Of a DNA stretch of 64,000 bases, positions 51,891-59,320 are shown in pieces. The position numbers were made by a program, and so were the translations under genes. The first letter of the stretch is position 1. The number at the start of each line of letters is the position of its first letter. The notes below the pieces were generated by a model, which saw only the letters and a list, made by a program, of their open reading frames with translations, was not told where the DNA came from and made no database searches. The DNA comes from Paraburkholderia sp. BL23I1N1 (lineage in GTDB: Bacteria; Pseudomonadota; Gammaproteobacteria; Burkholderiales; Burkholderiaceae). The stretch covers positions 1,240,001 through 1,304,000 of the forward strand of contig NZ_RAPV01000002.1 of assembly GCF_003610295.1 (NCBI RefSeq), in the 5' to 3' direction.

Positions 51891-52558
51891 CAAAACACCT
51901 TGATTTTGGCGCGACAGACATAACGCCCGATCATCGCCAGCGCGAAAGTCGCGATCAGCGTAACGGCGACGTACAGAACGCCGGCCACGCTGAACGCCTC
52001 GACCGAAAGGTAGGTTTGCGAACTGAGGTTATACGTGCGCCCTGTCAGTTCCTCGACGCCGAAGATCGACGCCATCGACGTGCCGAGCGTCATGACGATG
52101 AACTGGTTCGACAGCGGCGGGAACATCACCTTCAGCACGTGCGGCAAAATCACGTGCCGCACGATCTGTGGCGTGGAGAAGCCGAGCACCTCAGCGGCTT
52201 CGATCTCCATCAGCCGGACCGAATTGAAACCCGCGCGCTGGATCTCGCACAGATATGCACCCGCATTGAATGTCGCCCCGATCAGCACCGCCGTGAACGG
52301 CGAAAGGGTCACACCGATCTCAGGCAGTGCGAAGAACAGGAAAAAGATCTGCACGAGTTGCGGCGTGTTGGTCGCGAATATCACATAAGCCATCACCACC
52401 TTGCGCAAAAACGCCGGCCCATAGCGCAATACGGAAGCACAGACGAGGCCGATGATCATGCCGAACCCAAACGCGAGCACGGCGATCTGCAGGCTGAGCC
52501 ATGCGCCGGCAAGCAGATAAGGCCACTGCTGGAGGATGGGCTCGAAATGTAGGGTCAT
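51890..52558 (-). CDS. Polar amino acid-type ABC transporter permease
   Basis: This 222-residue permease has helices starting at YLLAGAWLSLQIAVLAFGFGMIIGLV and the EAA loop EIEAAEVLGFSTPQIVRHVILPHVLKVMFPPLSNQF. ATG 52558 (MTLHFEPIL) is chosen because it fits the family N-terminus; the frame is open to a GTG at 52600. It is the partner of the downstream permease. The gap to the binding-protein gene is about 70 bases, consistent with one operon. Confidence 0.9.
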   Translation of the reverse strand: MTLHFEPILQQWPYLLAGAWLSLQIAVLAFGFGMIIGLVCASVLRYGPAFLRKVVMAYVIFATNTPQLVQIFFLFFALPEIGVTLSPFTAVLIGATFNAGAYLCEIQRAGFNSVRLMEIEAAEVLGFSTPQIVRHVILPHVLKVMFPPLSNQFIVMTLGTSMASIFGVEELTGRTYNLSSQTYLSVEAFSVAGVLYVAVTLIATFALAMIGRYVCRAKIKVF

Positions 52559-52627
52559 CGAATCGTGGCTCCCGCCGGATGCGCAGTGCTCGTCCGTCAC
52601 GGCGACGAGCGCTGTCGCCAGTTTCCC

Positions 52628-53459
52628 TTACTGCGCGGCTGCAACAGGCGTGGGCGAGGCGGTTGGATCGTGCAGCATGGCGCTGCCGAACCACTTCTTC
52701 CAGCTTGCGGCAACAAAGCCGTTCTTCTGCAACGTGCCGATTTCCTTGTTCAGACGCTGCGTCAGTGCCATATTGCCCTTTTGCACGCCGATGCAGTCGT
52801 AGTCCACTTCGATCGGCGCATCCACCACACGCCATTTCGTCGGATAGTTCTTCGTGTAGCTCAGCATGAAGTCGAGCACGTCGATCAATGCATCGGCGCG
52901 GCCCTGGGCAATCGCGCGAACCGCATCCGGATAGTTGTCGAGGATCAGAAGCTGCGCCTTGGGCAGTTTGTCATGGATCAGCTGGATAGGCGTCGTGCCG
53001 CGTACCTGAACGAGGCGTACCGCCGGATCGTTCAACTGGGTCCAGTCTGAATAGGACGTCGCCTGTGTCGTCAGGACACCTAGCACTTCGGTGTTGACCG
53101 GGTCGGTGAAATCAACCACCTTCAGGCGATCCGCGTTGCGCGTCATGCCGCCCATCACCGCGTCGATCTTGTCGGTCATCAGAAACGGTACGCGATCGTT
53201 CGAGCCAACCGGAACGATTTCAAGCTTCACGCCGAGTGAGTCGGCAATCTTCTTGGCAATGCTGACATCGAAGCCGTCGATGTTGTTTTTTCGCGTCGTA
53301 AATGCCGAGCGGCGGCAGGTTCGGGTTGATGCCGAACACGATCTTCTTCGACGCGATGATTTCGTCGAGCGTGCGGGCACTGGCGTCGAACGAGCCGAGC
53401 AACGCGCAGGCGGCAATACCCACGGCGAGCATGCGGGTGAGGAGGATCGAGGATTTCAT
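52628..53459 (-). pseudogene. ABC transporter substrate-binding protein with a single-base frameshift
   Basis: The gene reads MKSSILLTRMLAVGIAACAL with a signal peptide ending at ASA, then LDEIIASKKIVFGINPNLPPLGIYDAK in one frame, and NNIDGFDVSIAKKIADSLGVKLEIVPV to the end in the next. The join is a run of six T on the plus strand (53286-53291); five would restore a 276-residue family-3 periplasmic binding protein (RNADRLKVVDFTDPV, VRGTTPIQLI, DALIDVLDFML). Either it is a real slippage mutation that disables the importer, or a homopolymer sequencing error; the rest of the gene is intact, which favours a recent event or error. It is the first gene of the importer operon and has GGAG upstream of ATG 53459. 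Confidence 0.85.
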
Positions 53460-53553
53460 GCGGCGACTCCGTAATAGGTTCGGGGGCGAGTGCTGACCGT
53501 TCTCGTGCACGGTTCGGACGCTTCCCGGACCGCCTTTATTTTGGCCATTTTGT

Positions 53554-53570
53554 GTATACGAAACGTATAC
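53554..53570. promoter_or_regulatory. Perfect palindrome, likely GntR operator, in a divergent promoter
   Basis: GTATACG and CGTATAC flank AAA as a perfect palindrome between the importer operon (start 53459) and the dehydrogenase operon (start 53619). A 13/17 match lies in front of the gntR-type gene. Position fits control of both operons by one site. Confidence 0.75.
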
Positions 53571-53618
53571 GATAAGATAAAAACATCGATGAAATTAGTT
53601 GTCAAGGGAGCATGTCTC

Positions 53619-53924
53619 ATGCTGGGTGAGAAGACCATGCGCATCGACAGGACAGGTGGCGCGGCTACTGTGAGATTTCTCTTCGACGGCCGGCCGGTGC
53701 GGGCTTGCCAAGGCGAAAGCGTGGCGGTTGCGCTGTTCGCCTCAGGTACGAAGACGCTACGGGCGAGTCCGCGCAATGATGCGCCGCGCGGCATGTTCTG
53801 TTTGATGGGGTCTTGTCAGGAGTGTCTCGTCATAGTCGATGGTCGCCGCGCGCTTGCATGCCGGACGACAGTCATTGAAGGAATGCGCGTCGACAAAGTA
53901 CCGGAGATCGGCCTTGACGTCTGA
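53619..53924 (+). CDS. Small (2Fe-2S) subunit of an HcnABC/LhpBEF-like dehydrogenase
   Basis: This 101-residue protein resembles the gamma/HcnA-type subunit: VRFLFDGRPVRACQGESVAVALFASG followed by the cluster-binding run GMFCLMGSCQECLVIVDGRRALACRT (C-x4-C-x2-C with a distal Cys). The ATG at 53619 has AGGGAG eight bases upstream; the frame is open further upstream without support. Its end overlaps the next gene by 11 bases. It should pass electrons within a membrane-associated amino acid dehydrogenase. Confidence 0.85.
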   Translation: MLGEKTMRIDRTGGAATVRFLFDGRPVRACQGESVAVALFASGTKTLRASPRNDAPRGMFCLMGSCQECLVIVDGRRALACRTTVIEGMRVDKVPEIGLDV

Positions 53925-55338
53925 CTTCGATGTCCTCGTGCTCGGCGGCGGCCCGGCCGGCGTGAACGCGGCGCTGGCCGCGTCGGCGGCAGGTCTTAAG
54001 GTTGCGCTGTTCGATGAGAATCCGGCGGCCGGCGGGCAGGTCTATCGGGCACCGGTCAACGCCGCTGTTCCGCCGGGTGCGGACTGGCAAGCGGGCGACG
54101 CTCTACGGCACGAACTCGCCGAAAGTAAGGTCACCACCTACTTCAATCACGTGGTCTGGGCCGTCACCGCCGACTATCGCGTCGATGCCGCGGGTCCCGC
54201 TGGCCCCGTGCATTGCACCGGTCGCGCGCTGATCGTCGCAGCGGGAACCACGGAACGTGTCGTGCCCTTCGACGGGTGGACCACGCCCGGTGTCATTGGG
54301 CTCGCCGCCGCCACGATCCTCCTCAAATCGCAAGGCATCCTGCCGGGCCGCTCGACGCTAGTCGCAGGTTGCGGGCCGTTGCTGGCGGCCGTCGCGGCGA
54401 AGACGATAGCAAGCGGTGGCAAGGTCGAAGCAATCGCCGATATCGCGAGCCTTGGCGACTGGGCCCATGCGCTCCCCGCCACGGCGTCGCGCCCCGATCT
54501 GATGCGCGAGGGTTTCCACTGGTGGCGCGAGATTTGCCACGCAGGCGTGCCGATTCATTCGCGGCACACGATAGTCAAAGTCGAGCCCGCCGGCGATCGG
54601 CTGCACGCGACGCTAGCGCCGTGCGACGCAGCGGGGCGGCCCGTCTCAGGGGAGCGCATCGGCGTGGACGCCGACTGCATCGCGGTCGGTCATGGGCTGA
54701 CCCCGTCAAGCGAAATCACGCGTCTCCTGCGCGCGGAGCACCGGTACTCGCGGCAGGCGGGCGGGTGGATCGCCATCACCGACGAGGACTGCCGAACCTC
54801 GCGTCCCCGGCTCTACGTGACGGGCGACGGCGCAGGTATCGCCGGTGCAGCCGCGGCGAGCCACCACGGCACGCTCGCCGGACTCGCCTGCGCCATCGAG
54901 CTTGGCGGCGCGGACATCGCGCGGCTGCGGTCACGCCTGTCGTCCACGCGTCGGGCGCACCTCAAGGCGGCGCGCTTCGGTCGCGCGATGGCGCAATTGA
55001 TGGCGCTACGAGCCGGTCACACCGACAGCATTGGGCCGCAAACCATCGTCTGTCGATGCGAGGACGTGACGCGCGCCGAGATCGATGCCGCTTGCGACGC
55101 CGGCGCGCACGACGTGAACCAGCTCAAGGCCTGGACGCGCTGCGGCATGGGACCGTGCCAGGGCCGCACGTGCGGGGACGTGGCGGCGGAACTGCTTGCG
55201 GCACGCGCATGCGGCGGCTCGCGCGAACGCGCGGGCTGTTTTTCTGCCCGCACGCCGCTGCGGCCCGTAACGGTTGAAGCGCTGACTGGAGAATTCAGCT
55301 ACGACGACATCCCGATCCCGAAGGCTGCGCCGTTATGA
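53914..55338 (+). CDS. FAD/NAD(P)-binding subunit of an HcnB/LhpF-like dehydrogenase
   Basis: This 474-residue flavoprotein starts at a TTG (53914) with CGGAG upstream, reading TSDFDVLVLGGGPAGVNAALAASAAGLKVALFDENPAAGGQVYRAP, the FAD-binding Rossmann motif. Later come ALIVAAGTTERVVPFDGW, the second Rossmann region STLVAGCGPLLAAVA and LYVTGDGAGIAGA. The C-terminus is a BFD-type (2Fe-2S) domain: VCRCEDVTRAEIDAAC and CGMGPCQGRTCG. The order fits the alpha/HcnB subunit of hydrogen cyanide synthase-like and D-hydroxyproline dehydrogenase-like complexes. It overlaps both neighbours. Confidence 0.88.
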   Translation: MTSDFDVLVLGGGPAGVNAALAASAAGLKVALFDENPAAGGQVYRAPVNAAVPPGADWQAGDALRHELAESKVTTYFNHVVWAVTADYRVDAAGPAGPVHCTGRALIVAAGTTERVVPFDGWTTPGVIGLAAATILLKSQGILPGRSTLVAGCGPLLAAVAAKTIASGGKVEAIADIASLGDWAHALPATASRPDLMREGFHWWREICHAGVPIHSRHTIVKVEPAGDRLHATLAPCDAAGRPVSGERIGVDADCIAVGHGLTPSSEITRLLRAEHRYSRQAGGWIAITDEDCRTSRPRLYVTGDGAGIAGAAAASHHGTLAGLACAIELGGADIARLRSRLSSTRRAHLKAARFGRAMAQLMALRAGHTDSIGPQTIVCRCEDVTRAEIDAACDAGAHDVNQLKAWTRCGMGPCQGRTCGDVAAELLAARACGGSRERAGCFSARTPLRPVTVEALTGEFSYDDIPIPKAAPL

Positions 55339-56495
55339 ACCAGCCGACGACGATCGCATTCGATGTCGCCGTGCTTGGCGGCGGCGTGATGGGATGCACC
55401 ACCGCACTCTTTCTGGCGCGAGCCGGCATGCGAGTGGCGGTGATCGAACGCGATGCGCTGTGCCGTGGCGCGTCGGGCGTCAACGCCGGCACGCTGACGC
55501 TGCATATGACGCGTGCCGCGCTCGTTCCCTATGCGATCCGCGGGTGGACAATGTGGATGAACACCGACACGTGGCTAAGCCACGGTGTGCTCGCCACGCC
55601 GGCGCCCGGCCTTGCGCTTGCCTTCACGGAATCCGAGAAAGTGCTGCTGCAGCAACGCGCGGCGGCGAGGCGCGAGTACGGCGCGCAGATCGATCTGCTC
55701 GACCGGGATGCCGCGCTCGCCGTCGAGCCAGGCCTGAATCCCGCGATGCTGCAAGCCGCGTACTGCGCAACCGACGGTTTCGCCAGTGCCTATCTCACGG
55801 GCCGCGCCTTCCATGCGGCGTTGCGTGAAGCGGGCGTCCATGTTTTCGAGCAGACACCGGTAACGCGCATCGAGCGCGTCGCGGGGATGTATCAGGTGTA
55901 CGGCCCGGACGACGCGATCCGTATCGGTGCGACGCGTCTGGTGATGGCGGGCGGCGTGTGGCTGGAGCCCCTGCTCGCGATGCTCGGCATCCGCATCCCC
56001 GTCAAGACGCTCGTCAACCAGTTGATCGTCACTGAACGCATGCCGCCCGTGATGAAGTCGGTGCTGAGCATTGCGAACGGGCTGCTATCGATGAAGCAGT
56101 TCGCCAACGGCAGTGTCCTGATAGGCGGCGGCTGGCAAGGTATCGGCGATCGCGCGCGGGGTGGCGTGGAAACAGTGCCGGACAACCTGATCGGCAATCT
56201 CCGGCTCGCGCAGCATGTGATCCCCGCGCTCGCCAAGGCGCGCGTGGCTCGCATCTGGCTCGGCCTCGAAGCCGAAACCGCTGACGCCATGCCGATGATC
56301 GGCGCGCTCCCCGGTTCCCCCGATGCGTGGGTGATCGGTTGTGCGCACTCCGGTTACACCAGCGGTCCCTACATGGGCAAGCTGCTTGCCCAGAGCATCC
56401 TCGGCGAAGAACCCGAGTTGCCCCTCTTCGATCCAGCGCGGCTCGTCGTTCATGACGATGCGCCCGCCCAACTTCATCGGGAAAAGACAGAATGA
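55335..56495 (+). CDS. FAD-dependent amino acid oxidase-type catalytic subunit (HcnC/DAO-like)
   Basis: This 386-residue DAO-family flavoprotein begins FDVAVLGGGVMGCTTALFLARAGMRVAVIERDALCRGASGVNAGTL. Further motifs are DGFASAYLTGRAFHAALREAGV, LVMAGGVWLEPLLAMLGIRIPV and the C-terminal IGCAHSGYTSGPYMGKLLAQSIL. Relatives are HcnC, glycine/sarcosine oxidases and the beta subunit of D-hydroxyproline dehydrogenase. It would bind and oxidise the C-N bond of the amino acid substrate. Its ATG overlaps the upstream stop by four bases and its stop overlaps the next ATG by four bases. Confidence 0.9.
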   Translation: MNQPTTIAFDVAVLGGGVMGCTTALFLARAGMRVAVIERDALCRGASGVNAGTLTLHMTRAALVPYAIRGWTMWMNTDTWLSHGVLATPAPGLALAFTESEKVLLQQRAAARREYGAQIDLLDRDAALAVEPGLNPAMLQAAYCATDGFASAYLTGRAFHAALREAGVHVFEQTPVTRIERVAGMYQVYGPDDAIRIGATRLVMAGGVWLEPLLAMLGIRIPVKTLVNQLIVTERMPPVMKSVLSIANGLLSMKQFANGSVLIGGGWQGIGDRARGGVETVPDNLIGNLRLAQHVIPALAKARVARIWLGLEAETADAMPMIGALPGSPDAWVIGCAHSGYTSGPYMGKLLAQSILGEEPELPLFDPARLVVHDDAPAQLHREKTE

Positions 56496-57442
56496 TCCCT
56501 ACGCATGCCGACCCATTCAACGGCGTCTACGCCTCCACGCTCTGCCCCCTCGACGCGGATGGGCGACACGTGGACGAAGTGGCGCTCGAACGGCATATCG
56601 AAGCGGTGGCGAGCGTCGACGGCATTGCCGGGCTTCTGGTGAACGGCCATGCCGGCGAGAACTTCACGCTCCCGGCGGCGGACAAGCGGCGCGTCGTGGA
56701 AATTGCGCATGCGGTCTGCGGCGATCGCTCGATCATCGTCGCCGGCGTGAATGCTGAGGACAGCTATGAGGCGCAGGCCCACGCCAATGACGCAAGACAG
56801 GCCGGCGCCGATGCCATGCTGCTGTTTCCGCCGTTCTCATGGGCGCTGTCGACCGATCTCGATACCGTTGTGACGCACCACCGGATCGCCAACGCCGAGG
56901 CCCGCCTGCCCATGATGCTTTACCAGGCCGGCGTCGCCACGGGCGGCATGGCCTACACGCCGCAGATGCTTGCCGCGCTCGTCGGCTTGCCCGAGGTCGT
57001 AGCCATCAAGGAAGGCAGTTGGGAGACTGCCGCGTACGAAGCGAACCGCCGGCTCGTCAAATCGATCGCGCCGCATGTAGCCGTGATGGCTTCCGGCGAC
57101 GAACACCTGTTCACCTGTTTTGCGATCGGTACCGAAGGCAGCCTCGTCAGCCTTGCGGCCGTCGTGCCTGAACTGGTCGTGGCGCTGTATCGCGCTGTCG
57201 AACACGGCGATCTCGGCCGCGCGCAGCAGCTTCATGAGCGCATCTATCCGCTTGCGAAGGCTATCTACGGAACCGCGCCCGGCTCGTATGCCAATGCGCG
57301 CCTGAAAGCCTGCCTGCACTTGCTGGGCCACTTTCCGCATCCCTCGATGCGCCCGCCGATCTCGCCGCTTTCCCATGCGGAGCTGACGCGTCTCGAAGAC
57401 GCGCTCGCCATTGCAACCGACACTCAACGGAGTGATTCATGA
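56492..57442 (+). CDS. DapA/NAL-family lyase or deaminase
   Basis: This 316-residue class I aldolase-fold enzyme has NGVYASTLCPLDADG, the substrate loop GLLVNGHAGENFTL (where dihydrodipicolinate synthase has GTTGE), a Tyr in MMLYQAG and the Schiff-base Lys in VVAIKEGSWE (about residue 171). The loop differs from true DapA, so it probably handles another substrate. DapA-type members serve as pyrroline-4-hydroxy-2-carboxylate deaminase (LhpC) next to LhpBEF dehydrogenases, and others cleave 2-oxo acids. Coupled by four-base overlaps to its neighbours. Confidence 0.87.
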   Translation: MIPTHADPFNGVYASTLCPLDADGRHVDEVALERHIEAVASVDGIAGLLVNGHAGENFTLPAADKRRVVEIAHAVCGDRSIIVAGVNAEDSYEAQAHANDARQAGADAMLLFPPFSWALSTDLDTVVTHHRIANAEARLPMMLYQAGVATGGMAYTPQMLAALVGLPEVVAIKEGSWETAAYEANRRLVKSIAPHVAVMASGDEHLFTCFAIGTEGSLVSLAAVVPELVVALYRAVEHGDLGRAQQLHERIYPLAKAIYGTAPGSYANARLKACLHLLGHFPHPSMRPPISPLSHAELTRLEDALAIATDTQRSDS

Positions 57443-58860
57443 GCCCGACCCCAACCCTCGTCAAAGGCGGCCGCATCATTACGGCCGTTGACGACTACGT
57501 CGCCGACATCCTCGTCGAAGGCGAGCGCATCGTCAGCATCGGACTGAATCTCGACGGTGGACCGGATGCACGCGTGATCGATGCGGCAGGGCTGCTCGTG
57601 TTTCCCGGAGGCGTCGATTGCCATACGCACATGGAGAACACCTTCGGGGCCTCGGTGACCTGCGACAACTTTGCGTCGGGCACGCGTTCAGCGGCCTTCG
57701 GCGGAACGACGACGATTATCGACTTCGCATTGCAAACCGCCGGCACGAGCCCTCTCGACGCGATCTCGCGGGCGCAATCGAAGGCGGCATCGGCCGCGAG
57801 CATCGACTACGGTTTTCACGTGATCGTGACGCAGGTGGATGAGCGCGTGCTTGGCGACATGCAATACGCGATTCGTCACGAAGGTGTCTCGAGCTTCAAG
57901 ATGTTCATGGCCTATCCCGGCACGGTCATGTCGGACGACGCCGCTATTTTTCAGGCGATGCGGATGGTCGGCCAGCACGGCGGCATGATCGCGTTGCATG
58001 CCGAAAACGGCACGGTCATCGACCTGCTGATTCGCGAGGCGCTCGCGCAGGGCCATACCGCGCCGCGTTATCACGCGCTGACGCGCCCTGCGATCATGGA
58101 GGGCGAAGCGACACATCGCGGCATCAAGCTCGCCGAACTCGCCGAAGCACCGGTTTATTTCGTACATCTTTCGGCGAAAGAGGCATTGAAGCATGTGATC
58201 GAAGCGCGCGACCTGGGCATTCCGGTGTTCGCGGAGACCTGTCCGCACTATCTGTTCTTCGATGAATCGGCGTACGCCGACGACAGCTTCGAACTCGCGC
58301 GTTACGTGATGAGTCCGCCATTGCGCTCGAAAGAGGCGCAGAACGCGCTCTGGACCGCGCTCAAGACCGACGATCTGCAACTGATCTCGACCGATCACTG
58401 TCCGTATTGCATGAAGGAGGGTCACCGCGGCAATGTCAACCAGAAGCCGCTTGGACGCGATGATTTTTCGAAGATCCCGAATGGCGTGCCTGGTGTCGAA
58501 ACACGTATGACGGTGGTCTACGACGGTGGCGTGCGAGGCGGCCGCATCACGCTCAATCGCTTCGTCGAGTTGATGTCGACTGCGCCAGCCAGGCTTTTCG
58601 GCCTGTTCCCGAAGAAGGGAACACTCGCGATCGGCAGCGACGCCGATATCGTCCTGTTCGATCCGAACGAGCAGCACATGATCAGCGCGGACTCGCAACA
58701 CGGCGATTGCGACTTCACGCTGTTCGAAGGTCGCACGGTCACGGGCCGGGTGAAAAAAGTGCTGCTACGGGGGGAGTTGCTGATCGACAACGGCGACTGG
58801 GTCGGACGGACCGGTCAGGGACAGTTTGTCGCGCGCGGCGAACTGGGCGGTCACTGGTAG
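57439..58860 (+). CDS. Dihydropyrimidinase / D-hydantoinase
   Basis: This 473-residue amidohydrolase opens cyclic amides such as dihydrouracil or 5-substituted hydantoins. The zinc motif is GGVDCHTHME (about residue 58), the carboxylated Lys lies in FKMFMAYPG (about 150), and the further ligands lie in IALHAENG, YFVHLSAKEAL and STDHCPY. KPLGRDDFSKIPNGVPGVETRM is characteristic of D-hydantoinases/dihydropyrimidinases. Its ATG overlaps the DapA-like stop. No N-carbamoyl-amino-acid hydrolase is present in the operon. It probably feeds the same pathway as the dehydrogenase and lyase. Confidence 0.92.
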   Translation: MSPTPTLVKGGRIITAVDDYVADILVEGERIVSIGLNLDGGPDARVIDAAGLLVFPGGVDCHTHMENTFGASVTCDNFASGTRSAAFGGTTTIIDFALQTAGTSPLDAISRAQSKAASAASIDYGFHVIVTQVDERVLGDMQYAIRHEGVSSFKMFMAYPGTVMSDDAAIFQAMRMVGQHGGMIALHAENGTVIDLLIREALAQGHTAPRYHALTRPAIMEGEATHRGIKLAELAEAPVYFVHLSAKEALKHVIEARDLGIPVFAETCPHYLFFDESAYADDSFELARYVMSPPLRSKEAQNALWTALKTDDLQLISTDHCPYCMKEGHRGNVNQKPLGRDDFSKIPNGVPGVETRMTVVYDGGVRGGRITLNRFVELMSTAPARLFGLFPKKGTLAIGSDADIVLFDPNEQHMISADSQHGDCDFTLFEGRTVTGRVKKVLLRGELLIDNGDWVGRTGQGQFVARGELGGHW

Positions 58861-58866
58861 AACGCC

Positions 58867-59088
58867 ATGCCAATCTATGAGTATGCCTGCGACGCATGCG
58901 GGACGTTCGATGCCATCCGCCCGGTTTCCATGCGTGATGAGCGAATGTCGTGCCCGGAGTGCGGGCTGTTATCGCCGCGCATCGTCAGCGGTTCGACGGT
59001 GCTGCTGGCGCAGCGCGCCGGGAAAATGCCGGCGGAAGAAGGGGCCTATGGCTTCAGGCATCAAGGTGGCTGCGGTTGCTGTCACTAG
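58867..59088 (+). CDS. FmdB-family zinc-ribbon protein
   Basis: This 73-residue protein begins PIYEYACDACGTFDAIRPVS and has a second pair in MSCPECG, the two CxxC pairs of the FmdB/CxxC-CxxC-SSSS zinc ribbon. The tail GGCGCCH is rich in Cys. FmdB-like proteins occur beside amidohydrolases such as formamidase and allantoinase-type enzymes, possibly as regulators or metal handlers. It follows the dihydropyrimidinase by six bases and closes the operon. Confidence 0.87.
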   Translation: MPIYEYACDACGTFDAIRPVSMRDERMSCPECGLLSPRIVSGSTVLLAQRAGKMPAEEGAYGFRHQGGCGCCH

Positions 59089-59103
59089 AAAGCTGACTTG
59101 AAC

Positions 59104-59126
59104 GGCGACGGGAGTAACCGGTCGCC
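59104..59126. terminator. Hairpin after the catabolic operon
   Basis: GGCGACGGG and CCGGTCGCC pair with one mismatch around AGTAA and are followed by TTTC, 15 bases after the FmdB stop. A second stem-loop with perfect 10-bp arms (GCACGGTCGT / ACGACCGTGC) lies at 59250-59282. Confidence 0.5.
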
Positions 59127-59320
59127 TTTCCCGAAAGCAGATGTCCGGAGCGCTTCACGATGCGGACATTGGCATCGATCGAGCTATCGAAGCCACGTTG
59201 GCCGCCGCAGATGATTTCGCCAGCTTTAAACAGGCAACGTCCTCTTCAGGCACGGTCGTCAGCAATTAGCCAACGACCGTGCGCTACGCTTTCAGACGAC
59301 GGCGCTCATGCCGTCAGGCC

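Noticed and set aside
53619..56495. Reading the three-subunit dehydrogenase as hydrogen cyanide synthase (hcnABC)
   Set aside because: The subunit order is similar, but the linked DapA-like lyase, dihydropyrimidinase, amino acid importer and GntR regulator point to catabolism, closer to LhpBEF-type dehydrogenases.
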